DNA of 64,000 bases. Origin: Agrostemma githago (Eukaryota; Streptophyta; Magnoliopsida; Caryophyllales; Caryophyllaceae). Where the stretch lies: assembly GCA_958450325.1 (NCBI GenBank), contig OY288243.1:30157844-30221843 (forward strand). Reading direction: 5' to 3'. The translations under genes and the position numbers were made by a program. Shown piece after piece: positions 9,751 to 20,699 of the stretch (its first letter is position 1; every line of letters starts with the position of its first letter). The notes below the pieces were generated by a model that worked only from the letters and a program-made list of their open reading frames with translations, made no database searches and was not told where the DNA came from.

Positions 9751-11900
9751 GTATATAAAAAACAAATCAAAGCACGCCAATTATATTATTTGTCAAAAAT
9801 TGGGTAGCACCTCCCTAAAATTTGATTAAACCAAAATCAAAATCATATCACTACAATGTTTAAATAGCACAACCAAATCCATAACCAATCCATACCTCCA
9901 ACTACTTAAGCAACATCTCCAGTAGAACGCCCCACGTCTAGCTATCAACATGACTACAATATCTAACCACAAAAGTTAACAAAGTCACAAACGTACTACA
10001 TCATCAACTCTATGCACTTCTGAGACCAATATTCACGAACTTGGTTCATATCTTCCGTCGTCATTCTTGATTTTGAAACACACTAACAAATAAAAGGAAT
10101 AGTATTGATGGATTAGCGGTTACACTCATAATTACTTTATAACAGAAAAACTAAGATTAAGTAAAAAAAACCTGAATTAAGCTTCCTTGACTCTTGGAGT
10201 AAAATACGGTGATGTCGTACATCCACTTCATGACATAGTATCCACATTCAAAGGCTCTAAATTGTTGAGGACACTGAAATTGTATGAACAAAAAAAGTGT
10301 TATAAATCATTATTCACCAAGATTTTTAATTCATCAATTGCACTATAATCATTGCTTTAATTTAGTCATCTCCGACACAAAATTTGTACAGAAAACAAAA
10401 GACAACAATCAGATAGCTATAATGGTGTAAATATTTATAAGAACTCAAAATCATTAACCTTATTTCATCAACTATTTCAATCAACACTTTAAGTTCAAAT
10501 TAAATGGCAAGTACTAACCCACGTAAAAAAATGAAATAATTAAACAAGTTAAAGCTCCTAACTTTGAGTGCAAAATACTCTCAGGAGCCTTGTTTTTACT
10601 TGTGAAATTTCAAATGTAAGAAGTCAAAGTATTTTGGAGCCGTTTGCTATTTTAGCAAATCACCCATCCAAGCCGGAAGTTGAGGTTCTTGAGAAGATCC
10701 CTGGTTGATTTTACTTCCAAGAACTGCTTCGCTTCCATTGAATTGAATTAGAGTCATCTGTCATTAAGACTCATGCTCAAAATCACCTATAGAGACGAAA
10801 CAAAGGGTACTATTATAGTACTATATTACTATCTACATCCACTGCTGGAGTAAGAAACACAAGTTAAGGGGAGGGAAAACATACTATATGTTGACCGTAG
10901 ACTCACCTAAAGGATCTTCCGGATTCATAGTAATCCTGACCATAGACTGCTATGTATAGAGTATAGACGCAACTTGCGGCTTGCTCCTGAAACTTGCACT
11001 TGATTTCAACAATTACGACCCTAGAATTTACATAGGAGCATCTTGAATGCAGTATTTTTGAGCTAAATAGCGGCCTGTATTAGCCTGATTTACAAACCAA
11101 AACACAGCCTGATATATGTTTGTGTTTGGTGTCATTAACCATAGACTGGACTACTAGCATTTCTCCTCAATTTTCACCAACTTTTTACTTGATTACGGCT
11201 TCCAACTCACAAAAATCACGAAATTGGGTTTCAAACTGGATAATTATAAGAATGAGTGAAAATCGGTAAAATATCATAAAAACCCACAAAACCGGCATTA
11301 TAAACATGAAAAGGGACACAAAATAAGCCAAATGACACGGTACAAGACACGCTTATCAAAAGCACCTTTTCCCCTATGTCGAGTTGGTGTTTACGATTTA
11401 CAAAGAAGGTAATTACATTTACAAGACCTATTAGGGTCGGAATTCTACTAGTGAGAGATTAAGGTGAGACCACAACCGAGGTTTCATGAAACAACAAAGT
11501 GAGATTAACACAAACTGAGAAATAAACAATGAAAAATACCTGCACCGTTGTCCGTGTAGCTGCTGACGGCCTCGGCTCTGAGTGATGACAATGCAGAAGT
11601 TTGTGGCATTCCAACTAACATGAATTAACTTGGCCTGATGGTTAACCCTTCCTTGCGTTCCTACTAATAAGAGAGGCCAAGGGAGTGATCAGATGAGAAA
11701 GACAGGGAGGGTGACTTTATGAGTGGTCAGATGAATTCTTTTTATCAATGTATGGTTACGAGGAGTCGAGGAGATGTGATTTTATTATTGTATGAGTTAA
11801 AAGAGAGAAGAAAAAAGAGCATATAGGATCTTAAGGTTTTGAAGCTTAGTATGCTCTCCGGGTATTCTTCCAGTCAGCTTGTTGTTGTTGAGGCGTCTGC

Positions 11901-11919
11901 ATATATATATATATATATA
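11901..11919. repeat. (TA)n microsatellite
   Basis: An uninterrupted AT/TA run of about 19 bp in non-coding DNA. Confidence 0.9.
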
Positions 11920-12049
11920 AGAAGCATCATCATATCATTAATTAATAGTAGAAGCAAAGCTAAGGTTGGGGTAGAGGTGTTAAAGAAGAAACGAGAGAGG
12001 AATGCTGACAAGAACTTAAGATTGGAGAGGTTGGAGAGGGATGAAGGAA

Positions 12050-12344
12050 TGAATTAGGCCATTGAGACTGTTGCGAAATAGATTTAAGCTAAAAAGGCTC
12101 TTTAGCCCACCTAACTCCTCCGGTATTTGCCCCACAAAATTGTTGTCGTACAGCTCTCTGTGGAACCCCCAATGAATTAAACATGAATATGAATATGTAA
12201 AGCAACAGCAAAAGAAAGAGCGTATGACTAATTAATTTGCAATATGGTGTTGAAATATGAGGAAAGTACATACAAATATTGAAGGTGCTCTAAACTAGCA
12301 AGGTCAGGAGCTAAATGACCGGAGAGCTTTGCATTGCCTAGATC
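12050..12344 (-). pseudogene. LRR gene fragment, SERK/BAK1-like ectodomain
   Basis: Reading the - strand, one exon (12344-12274, 71 bp, preceded by an AG) encodes DLGNAKLSGHLAPDL and ends at LQYL. A 116-bp intron follows, with GTATGT at 12273 and CCACAG ending at 12158. The next exon encodes LELYDNNFVGQIPEELGGL and then SLNLFRNSLNG to about 12058. The two exons join in frame across the leucine codon. DLGN..LSG.L and LQYLELY.NN are hallmarks of the SERK/LRR-II ectodomain, whose LRR exons are about 72 bp. Downstream, an SLSNLSNLKFL-like segment (about 12040-12000) is out of frame. No signal peptide, membrane span or kinase domain is seen. It is most likely a fragment carried by the CACTA element and is not functional. 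Confidence 0.7.
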
Positions 12345-13520
12345 CTATCATTTCACATATTATACTTAGTATTGTTAATTTTGCAAGAAAGAAAAGGGAG
12401 AGGGAGAGATTGAGGGGTCGGGGGTATACAAGCGGGTGACGCGGTCGAGGTGGTCACAGGTGGCATACAAGAGTTAAGTTTACTACACTAGCACACTGCA
12501 GATGCATTGACATAATTAGATATCGTGCATTGACTTAGATATCGTCTAGTGTCCGACACTAGAAGTCAAGTATAAATCACATAAACAAACTAATGTTACA
12601 TTATAACTAGATTAACCTAGAATTCAATAACCTATAGGACTTGATAATCGTGTGTCGGACAGTCACATCAAATCAATCAAGAACAGGAATAACAGATTCG
12701 TAAATTGAGGGTAATCGAACAATTTCGAGAATGAGACGGGAATATGAAAAGAGTGAGAGCAGAGGCAAGAGGCAGCAAACGATAATGGATATCATTAGTA
12801 GCGAACATCGAATAGCCTCAGTAAACGACAAATACGCGAACAAGTAGTAGCTAGAAGCCACTGATTTACGACCCACAAAAATAGCGCAATGATAACAGTA
12901 GCAGAGGCAACAGTAACATGTAACAACAATAACAACAACGAACCAGCAGGCACATAGACAACAGCGAACGTAGCAACATTTCGAATAGCAGCAGTAGGAC
13001 AAACAACAACAACAACAACACGGGTAACTCGTACAACAACGAAATACAAAGGAGGAGGGAGTAGAGAACAATCATGAACGAAAAAGATAGGAAGAGACCG
13101 AGCAGCAAACAAAAACTAATAGATCATGAAATCAGTACAAATCATGAAGCACATAAAGTCAATCGAAATGAAATCAGAAATGAACCTCGTGCAATTTTAC
13201 CAGAATTAAGTGTAATTGAGATCAAAACTAAATAAATTAGTAGGGTATGATTAAGTTAACAACAATTTTGGATAGCAGATGAAAGACATTGAGATTGAGA
13301 GCGAGAAAAGAGGCAACTTAAAATGTTAGGGTTAGTTCGAGTCATGGATCATTCACAAACTACATGTGATAGAATTTACCAAGGAATGGTGATCAGAGAA
13401 GTTCGTGAATTTACCAAGGAATTTACGTCCGATTAGGGTTTGTCGTTCTTCAATTTGTCTGGGTTGTTCGTGTCGTCTGGATTCTTCGCGGGTAGGGTTC
13501 GTCGAGTTCTCCTTCGTGTC

Positions 13521-13563
13521 TTCTTCTTATTCTTCTTCTTCTTCTTCTTCTTCTTTTTCTTCT
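13521..13563. repeat. (TTC)n microsatellite
   Basis: A nearly pure TTC run in a CT-rich stretch. The serine-rich + strand frame across it is a product of the repeat. Confidence 0.9.
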
Positions 13564-13879
13564 AATAGTGCGTCTTCGTCTTCTACTTCGTGTATGTTGC
13601 CCGATTAGGGTTCTTTTGTGTCTGGATTTTTCGTGTCTCTGGGTCGTTCTTCGTGTCTGTTCTTCGTGTCTCTAGGTTCTTCGTGGTAAGTTTTTTTTGG
13701 TTGTTGTGATGCTGGTAGCTTATTGTGTTTTCAATTGTGATGCTGGTAGCTTATTGTGTTCTATATCTTTTGTGTTTTCAATTGTGTTAACTGGGTTCAA
13801 TTTTTTTTTTTTTTTGGTAGAACTTAGGATTTTGTGTTTTGTGATTTGTAATTTAGAAGTCTTTGGAACCATTTGTTAG

Positions 13880-14215
13880 GAAAATAGGTTTCATTGATGG
13901 AGAAGTTTTTAATAAGATTCAAAAATTTTAACATATACCTTTGGCACCTCTTTTTAGTTAACAACCGGTTTCATTAGTAAGGTCTTCGGAACCGGTTGAA
14001 CCTACAAAAGGTGCCAAAGTATTTTAATATGGCCTAAAAATTTTAGAAACTACCTTTGGAACATCTTTTAGTGAACAACCGGTTCCATTGATAAGGTCTT
14101 TGGAACCGGTTCAATTTACAACAGGTGCCAATCATTTTTTTGGTCATCTAAGGAACCACTTGTTCTTACAACCGGTTCCTTTTGATAGGTTCCAATGTCA
14201 TTAATTCTACTAGTG
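13880..14215 (-). repeat. CACTA terminus with AACCGGTT subterminal repeats
   Basis: Read on the - strand the end is CACTAGTAGAATTAATGAC. The adjoining 330 bp holds many direct and inverted copies of a motif around AACCGGTTCC (for example 13964, 13998, 14079, 14104, 14170), the usual transposase-binding array of En/Spm-type ends. The junction at 14215/14216 is exactly where similarity to the Tat pol gene begins, so the CACTA element inserted into Tat-2. CCT (14216-14218) is the candidate 3-bp target duplication. Confidence 0.75.
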
Positions 14216-15006
14216 CCTGTTCACCCTTGTCCTCCTCCAGAAGGAGTATATCTTTCTCTGCCTGGGTTTGCAATGCTGGGCTGAAGTCGGATACGAAATC
14301 TGCCAACGCCTGGGACTTTATTGTTGTTCTGCGGACAAATTTCAGGTCGAAGCCGCTCAAGTGTATGGACCACTTGGCCATTCTTCCTGACAACTCAGGT
14401 TTTCTCATAATAGTTTTCAGCGGATAATTTGTTATTACAAAAATGATATGTGACTCAAAATAGGGTCGCAACTTATATGATGCTATAACAAGCGCAAGTA
14501 CGAGTTTTTCGAGGGATGTGTACCTGGTCTCTGTAGGAAGCAGAGACTTACTCACATAATAGACTGGATGTTGCGCTTCTTCGTGTTCCCTCACCAGTAC
14601 TGCACTAACCGCTACTTCGGTCACCGACATTAGACAGCCATTCTTGGTACTTTACCTCCCTGATTTTTCCAACAGCCAGCAGATTATCCACTTCCTGGTT
14701 GATGACTTGATTCTTCTCTGGAGCAAACTTCCTTCTTTTTTGCTGGATCGACTTATAGCTTGGATCTACGCTCAACCTTTGGGTTATGATGCTTGGATCT
14801 ATACCTACCATATCATCATGGGACCAAGCAAAACAATCCATGTTAGTTTTTAGTAATTCAATAAGGTTTTGTCGAATGTTACCTGTACATTCTGATCCAA
14901 TTCGTACTTTTCGCTCTGGATGTTGCTTGTCTATGTTGACTTCGTCTATTTCCGCCAGAGGTGGTTCGACGTATTCCTGTAGAGGCAGACGAAGGCTCTG
15001 TAGTTG
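14216..15006 (-). pseudogene. pol: Tat-2 pol remnant lacking the RT core
   Basis: From the codon after UAG (15006) the frame is open through the RT N-terminal part (NMDCFAWSHDDMVGID) to about 14641. There the sequence jumps from the equivalent of Tat-1 position 4363 to about 5145. The deletion of roughly 780 bp removes the whole polymerase active site. What follows is the gypsy RNase H region (SVTEVAVSAVLVREHE through DFVSDFSPAL) in a shifted frame, ending abruptly at 14216. Catalytically dead for reverse transcription. Confidence 0.85.
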
Positions 15007-15009
15007 CTA
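15001..15009 (-). other. In-frame UAG CAA CUA (UAG-CARYYA leaky-stop context)
   Basis: On the - strand the protease frame ends TAG CAA CTA and continues open for about 130 codons into pol. This equals the tobamovirus-type readthrough consensus UAG-CAR-YYA, which is also reported for the plant retroelement SIRE1. Tat-1 keeps the UAG at the homologous position. Readthrough itself is inference. Confidence 0.6.
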
Positions 15010-17762
15010 TGCTGGCGGACTTGCCGTCTTCTTGAGCGCTATTCTGTAGCAATCCTTAGCCTCTCTTTGGTCTCCACTGATCTTCTGCACTCCCCAGGGT
15101 GTTGGGAATTTTAAGCACTGGTGGTAGGTGGAGGTAATCGCCTTCATTTCGTGAATCCAGGGCCTTCCCAGGATTACATTGTAAGTTGATGGACCGTCGA
15201 TAACCAGATACCGTACTTGCTTGTTGACTCCTCCTGCGTAGGTTGGAATTGTGATCTCCCCCAGAGAATACTTGGTTTCTCCACTGAACCCTACCAAGGG
15301 AACCGCCTTCTTGCTCAAGTCTTTTTTCCTAAACCCCATATTCTAAAGGGTTTCCAGCATGATGTGGTTGACCGAACTTCCGGTGTCCACCAGTATCTTC
15401 CTGACGGTGCAATTTCCGATGGAAAGCGTGATGATGAGGCCGTCATGGTGGGATTCTGGAGAAGATTCCACATCTGTTTCGTCAAAGGTGACCGCTGGTA
15501 GGTCTGGGCAGCTGATTCTGCAGGAGTACTCCGGTTTGTCCTCTCTGGATTGAGAGGAATGTCTATTGGCTGCTGAGTAAGTTAGCCCACACAGGTCTGA
15601 TCCTCCCGTGATCACGTTGACAATTCTGGTGCAGATTGGGGGTGGGGAAGGTAACACTTGATCTGCCGCATTCACTCTGCTGGAGCTTCTGGGAATGAGG
15701 TGATCCAAGTTCCCTTGATCATAATGGAATTTCACTTCCTTCCTGAGCAGGACACATTCGTCAGTGTTATGCCCTATGTCATCATGATATTCACACCTTT
15801 TGCTGGCGTCCCTCCGGTCGTTGGCGTACTCTTGTCTCCTGGGCCACCTGACTCTTTGCCCCAATTCCCTCAGGGCTTTAAGTACACCAGTAAGGTTGGT
15901 GGAGAACCCATATTCGCTTACTTTAGGTGGGAGTCCTGGGCTCTCCTTCCAATCCCTTTCTTCAGAGACCTTGTTCACGTGTTTGTCATAAGGCTTCGAC
16001 CTTTCGCCCCTCCTCTCTGCTGGTGCCTTTCTGGAGACGTGCTCGGAGCCATACGCGGCCCTTCTGGGACCTGAATCCTCCTCCAGTCTGATGGCTGCCA
16101 TCGTCTTGGTTTGCACATCTTCAAATGTGGCACAAGGATACTTGGTGAGATCCTTGTAAAGATCAGAATCCTGGAGGAGCCCTTGACGGAAGGCTTCTAT
16201 GGCAGTGGCTATGTCACACTGGGGATAGTCACCTTCTCTCTGTTGAATCTATTGAGGAAGTCGCGCGTGGACTCCTCAAATTTCTGCACCACCCGGTATA
16301 GGTCGTTAGTCTGCTTCTCTGGCTTTCTGCTGCTGGCGAATTGCTGGTTGAAGGCGTTCACCAGATCAGCGAAGGAGGTGATACTTCTGTTGGGCAGCCC
16401 GACGAACCAATGGAGGGCTGCCCCTGAGAGGGTGGAACCAAACCCCTTGCACATGCAAGCCTCCTTGAGTGGCCCAGTAGCAGTTACCACCATCATCTTC
16501 TGCATGTACTGGTTGATGTGGTCTAAGGGATCTGCAGTGCCATCAAAGAGCGTCATGGCTGGTGGCACAAAGCCCTTGGGCATAGCAACGCAGGCTAGGT
16601 CGTCGTTGAAGGGTGAGTCAGCATAGCTATCCCGGGCTGCTCTCTCCAGGGGGCGCGGTATCCCAGGAATTTTGTTGATCAGCTCCCTCAGCTCTCTCAA
16701 CTCCTGATACAGCTGATCTGCTGCACTGACTGCTCCTGCAAGAGGGTTAGAAATAGGTGGAAGAAAGCTGAAAGGTGCACTCCCTGTCTGAGGTCCACCG
16801 GGGTGTTGGCTGTTCAGAGGGAGAGGTGGAGGAAGGAAAGGCGTTGCTGCTGCGGATCTAGCTTGCCATTCTAGCGCCTGCTGAAGCGGGACCCTGGGTG
16901 GCCACGTTGCTCCATGGTGTGGTATGCCACCACCGGTCGTCGAGTTAGCTGGGACCGCTGGCTGCCATCCAGGTATCTCCTGGTTGGGAGTTGCCAATGC
17001 TTCTGCAGAGGGCTGATCAATGGGCATGAAATTCACCCCTGGCGAACTCGTTGGCTGCCATCCTGTTGCCTGAGGGACAGGGGTACCTGCAAAAGGCAAC
17101 GAATTAGTTTCCCAATTTTCAGTGGTAAAGGGGGTATTACCTGTAATGTAAGATCCGCCGAATGTGGGGCCATGAGTTAGGTAGCCAAGCCCTCGAGGTT
17201 CAATGGCCTGGTCTGGTGGTGCTAATCCCAGATCTAGCCTGGTAACCAACTCCTGAGGGAACGTCCTTGAGGTTTGCATGCTGGCGACAAGTCCTCTTCG
17301 CGTGCCAGACTCTCCTTCAGGTATCAGGGGCAGGGCTTCCGGTGGCGGTTGGACTGGTTCAGTTGAGGATTTTGACGTTGCCAACATCTGGGCTCTTATG
17401 TCTCGATTATCCTTCTGCAGAGTCTTCACCGCCTGACGTAGAGCATTAATTCCCTGGAGCACCTCTTTCAGGGGGTCTGGTGAAGTGGGGGTTTCAGGGA
17501 AACCTTGCGGTGCCCTTTCATGGATCGTTGCCCTGGATGTGGAGCTTTCTTTGCTGGACTTGAAGGGGTTGAGCGTCTTTGACACCACAGGCGGGTGAGG
17601 TGGCTTGGAAGCCGTCGGCACGGATCCCGTCGTCAGGCTGGTAGGGATTGCCTGAGCGAGTGATGTGAAGAGTGGATCCACTGATCTCAGGGGCTGTGCT
17701 CCTTTAGTGGACTGAGTTGAGGCCTCCAGACTGCGAGAAGGATTTGAATCGGATCCGGACAT
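15007..17762 (-). pseudogene. gag-pro: Tat-2 gag-protease (one frameshift, one stop)
   Basis: A true ATG (17762) opens a 517-residue gag with a long Pro/Thr/Ser-rich N-terminal half and a retrotransposon gag domain (ADPLDHINQYMQKMM and ALHWFVGLP) at about residues 405-517. A single-base deletion near 16215, relative to Tat-1, shifts the frame; coding resumes and is open from about 16200 to 15343. That part includes the CEYHDDIGHNTDEC zinc-knuckle-like motif (intact, unlike the Tat-1 junction) and the VDTGSS retropepsin motif. A TAG at 15345-15343 replaces the CAG seen in Tat-1, then the protease C-terminal part (ILGRPW) runs to the shared UAG. It shows what the Tat-1 N terminus looked like before damage. 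Confidence 0.85.
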
Positions 17763-17814
17763 GGTGATATGCGAGTCGTCTTGTTGTAGGATTTGGCTAG
17801 CAACCGATCACTTT

Positions 17815-17832
17815 GCCCCACGGTGGCCGCCA
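17815..17832 (-). promoter_or_regulatory. Primer-binding site of Tat-2
   Basis: On the - strand TGGCGGCCACCGTGGGGC, 3 bp after the LTR end CCAAAACA. It resembles the tRNA-Lys complement, like the Tat-1 site. Confidence 0.75.
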
Positions 17833-17835
17833 AAT

Positions 17836-18568
17836 TGTTTTGGAAAAAATTTACCGGGTTATGATTTAAGTTGTGGGTTAAAGTGATCGAATTAACGCTC
17901 CTCGGGTTGCTGAATGAGACTAAGTAAACGAATGAAGAAACGACACAAAACGTGAAGACGCGCGGGAATTTGGTGACGCGGAAACCCAATGTGGGAAAAA
18001 CTGCGGGGGGAGTCGAAATCCCGCCAAGACTACACTATGAATGAGAAAAGTGAAAACAGAACAATGATACAAGTATTTTTCACTATATTTGACTATGGAT
18101 TTTTTGCTAGTATAGTTGCTCGGGGTTGCTCGAATGTTGAAGTTCAATTGAATGCCTTCTTCTTCCAGTTGTTGTCCTTATATCCTTCTTTGCTTGCTAG
18201 CTATTTTCTCAACTTCCTTCCCCTTCTCTCTCTTTGTTCCTCTCCTCCTCTGGTGGAACCGTCCCTAGGATTTAGGAGGTGGTTAGTTGACCGAGTCTCT
18301 TGCTTGAGGTAGGGGTTCTCTTTATTGTTGGGTTGTTCTTGGCCCATCCCTGGAATTAACTTCTACTCGGCCCAATATTATTATTGGGTCTAGTCTCTGG
18401 GTTGGCTTGTTGAATCTAACTCGTGTTGGACTTACGACTTTCACGACTTTTGACTTTCGAGTATCGCTTTGTAATTTTTCCGCTTTCGATCCTCTGACTT
18501 CTTGACCTTGACTTTTGACTCGAGGGATACCACGTTATTACTTGAGGGTGCGAATTTTATCCCAAACA
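17836..18568 (-). repeat. 5' LTR of Tat-2
   Basis: 733 bp, starting TGTTTGGGATAAAATTCGC and ending CCAAAACA on the - strand, matching the Tat-1 LTR ends. The middle is much more diverged from Tat-1, so the two are different subfamilies or quite old. Confidence 0.75.
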
Positions 18569-19644
18569 AATATATCTACCGGTCAACTCCTTTTATCAAT
18601 CTTATTCTTCACCCACTACAACATACGGAGTAGTATATTTGTCGCGGCATTTAATTTAGAGTTAGGCGACGTATCTAAAAATCGTGAAAAACAACTTGAT
18701 TAAATACCACCTGATTCATTGTTGCTAGCAGTTCTAGTGGCACTGATTAATATGATAATAAATGCATATGTAAAAGACATTTAGGCCCTCATTATAAATT
18801 TTGAGATTGACCATTTTTCTTTTTTTTTTTTTCTTTTTTTTTGTTCATGGATACACGTTACCTTGTACTATTTCATTTTGTTTTTTTGGTTTTTTTTCCT
18901 TTTATAAAATGAAAAGTACCAGCTTAAAAAAATTACAATATGTAAATAATATCATGTATAATAGTATTGAAGATAAAACGTGTCACAGAAGCCTTACTTC
19001 GTTTTCAACTTAATTCATTAACTTATCATTACAAAAGATCATCGAAGCATGAAGCCTTAAATTCCAAAAGTCAAAATTTCTAGAAAAACATCCATAAAAG
19101 CTTCAATTTCTTCAATTCTGGGTCTAGATCTAGCGCCAGGGCAATTACTTCTTAATTGGACTATGATAAGGCTTTGTCCAAACCAAAATGTCATATATCC
19201 TTTTGCTATAATCCGACCTGGGAAAAGGAAACCAAATACTCGTATTATTTTCTATATCATTGTAAAATTTACACGAGAATAATACTAATCTGTACAGTAT
19301 GGGCTAGCTTGTACGAAGAACCTTGTATCAAAGTCCTACGAGAACAGTAACCTTGTATCCTAAATAGCCTTGTGCTATGGCACATCTATTGATATTGGCC
19401 TGCATTATACATAGTTGCATCAATCCACTATTAGTCACGACGCAAGCAGGATGCACAAATGTTTCAATTCATGTCCTGGAACGATTTGATAAACTAAAAC
19501 ACAAATCTATCATTTTATTCTGACCTTTTCTGCTGCATTAAACAAACTTCTGGAGTACTTACAATCTTTTGTCCTATTACTGTTGCCAAAATGTTTCGAT
19601 CTGGAACCACGACAACCTGAACGTAGCTAAATCAACATAGTAAT
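18569..19644. other. Non-coding DNA, no gene seen
   Basis: AT-rich, with poly-T runs at 18818-18842 and a TACGGAGTA-type Stowaway fragment at about 18625. No convincing coding frame on either strand. Confidence 0.6.
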
Positions 19645-19813
19645 TGTAACACCCCGGCCCAATCCTAGGACCGGAAATGTTAACTGCGGTTGCCCGCCAG
19701 GCTTTGTACTGGTCCCACAGACCAACACGCACTTTGTTGATATGAGTAGTACTTCAAATCCCTTTAAGCAAAGCTCATAAATAGGACATCTTCAATCAAT
19801 GTGGGGTGTTTCA
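19645..19813 (-). repeat. Cassandra LTR lacking the 5S domain
   Basis: 169 bp. It matches both ends of the 307-bp LTR but lacks about 138 bp, including the whole 5S-like block; the junction falls around AAAGTGC/GTGTTGG on the - strand. Confidence 0.85.
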
Positions 19814-19916
19814 ATCACTCCCACTTGAAGAACGCAACGTCCTCGTTGCGCCTGGCAGCATAACCGCTGACCCAGAATCCACCCCCGCTAGGTGCCAAAT
19901 GCACGGTCGCAGGGTT

Positions 19917-19928
19917 GCTCTGATACCA
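19917..19928 (-). promoter_or_regulatory. Cassandra primer-binding site, tRNA-Met
   Basis: TGGTATCAGAGC on the - strand, two bases inside the LTR end GGTGTTACA. Confidence 0.9.
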
Positions 19929-19930
19929 TT

Positions 19931-20237
19931 TGTAACACCTCAGCCCAATCCTAGGACCGGAAATGTTAACTGCGGTAGCCCGCCAGGCTTTGTACTGGTC
20001 CCACAGACCAACACGAGTCCTTTCCAGCACATTTTGTCCTCACTCATGCGCATCCCGGAAACCTTCCCAGGAGGTCACCCATCCTAAGATTGCTCCCAGT
20101 CAAGCACGCTTAACTGCAGAGTTCTTATCATGGGCAAACCAGAAAAGAAAGTGCACTTTGTTGATATGAGTAGTACTTCAAATCCCTTTAAGCAAAGCTC
20201 ATAAATAGGACATCTTCAATCAATGTGGGGTGTTTCA
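19931..20237 (-). repeat. Cassandra LTR with 5S domain
   Basis: 307 bp, TGAAACACCCC...GGTGTTACA on the - strand, carrying the 5S-like segment at 20050-20127. Confidence 0.88.
20050..20127 (-). ncRNA. 5S rRNA-derived Pol III promoter domain inside Cassandra LTR
   Basis: On the - strand GTTAAGCGTGCTTG, then GGATGGGTGACCTCCTGGGA and a terminal GGGATGC match box A, box C and the 3' part of plant 5S rRNA. Only part of 5S is present, so this is not a ribosomal gene. In Cassandra this block is thought to drive Pol III transcription. Confidence 0.85.
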
Positions 20238-20343
20238 GTAATCAAGCAGAAGAAAAATACACCACTTAAGAATAGGATCAAGAAACACAAAGGAAAAACT
20301 TGAGCGCAGACACTAATCTCATGTGTGTGTACATTCTAAATTA

Positions 20344-20434
20344 CTCCCTACGTTCACTATTTTTTGCTCCATTTTATTAAAATACTCTTCACAAATAATC
20401 ATAAAATGGGGCGAAAAATAATGAACGGAGGGAG
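20344..20434. mobile_element. Stowaway-type MITE, 91 bp
   Basis: Ends CTCCCTACGTTCA and TGAACGGAGGGAG form a terminal inverted repeat with one mismatch in 13, flanked by TA on each side (20342-20343 and 20435-20436). This is the Tc1/mariner-related Stowaway structure. The inside is AT-rich and foldable. Confidence 0.8.
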
Positions 20435-20699
20435 TATGTATTAAGAAAAAAGAGCAAGGAAAAAAACTGAGATCAGATGATGCGCGGTTAGCCTATACAG
20501 AATTAAACGCCATGCATTTAGTCACTTTATGATTGTTTGCGTCACACAACTGCAGGCAGCAGTACTAAACTAAATTATAAGTTAGCTTGTCTTCTATTTC
20601 ATCCATGAGACGAACTTGTCTGTCGATTTCCTGCAATTTTTTAGCTTTAGTTCTGTGACTTCTATCCCGAGTAATGGTTGTTCATCTTTCCTTGCTTGT
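20435..20699. other. Non-coding DNA beside a copia LTR
   Basis: No gene seen. The left limit of the neighbouring LTR could not be placed, so part of this may be LTR. Confidence 0.4.

Larger units (their letters stand above)
9751..14215. mobile_element. Right portion of a CACTA DNA transposon; mostly non-coding
   Basis: The right edge at 14215 is a clear CACTA terminus (see 13880-14215). The left terminus is not in the window, so Tat-1 is probably nested inside this transposon. Most of 9751-12040 is AT-rich DNA in which I see no gene. An LRR gene fragment lies at 12050-12344. 12660-13130 is rich in CAA-type triplets, and 13400-13700 is CT-rich like a 5' UTR. No transposase domain was recognised. 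A non-autonomous, gene-fragment-carrying element is the most economical reading, but the left limit is unproven. Confidence 0.45.
14216..18568 (-). mobile_element. Tat-lineage element Tat-2, truncated and internally deleted
   Basis: Same family as Tat-1, on the opposite strand: LTR 17836-18568, PBS 17815-17832, gag-protease 17762-15007, then a pol remnant. The RT core is deleted, and the element is cut off in the RNase H region by the CACTA end at 14215. Its second LTR, integrase and rest of RNase H would lie beyond the CACTA left end, outside the window. AATAT at 18569-18573 would be its target duplication. Confidence 0.85.
19645..20237 (-). mobile_element. Cassandra TRIM retrotransposon
   Basis: 593 bp bounded by TGTAACACC...TGTTTCA and flanked by GTAAT on both sides (19640-19644 and 20238-20242), an exact 5-bp target duplication. 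On the - strand: LTR 20237-19931, then two bases, a tRNA-Met primer-binding site (TGGTATCAGAGC, 19928-19917), about 100 bp of non-coding internal DNA, then a shortened LTR 19813-19645. The long LTR contains a 5S rRNA-derived domain, the diagnostic feature of Cassandra. No coding capacity; mobilised in trans by other elements. Confidence 0.93.

Noticed and set aside
12673..13112. Cys/Tyr/Leu-rich frames on the - strand
   Set aside because: Product of CAA-type triplet repeats; three frames are open at once.
20050..20127. A 5S ribosomal RNA gene
   Set aside because: Only part of 5S is present and it lies inside a Cassandra LTR with PBS and target duplication.
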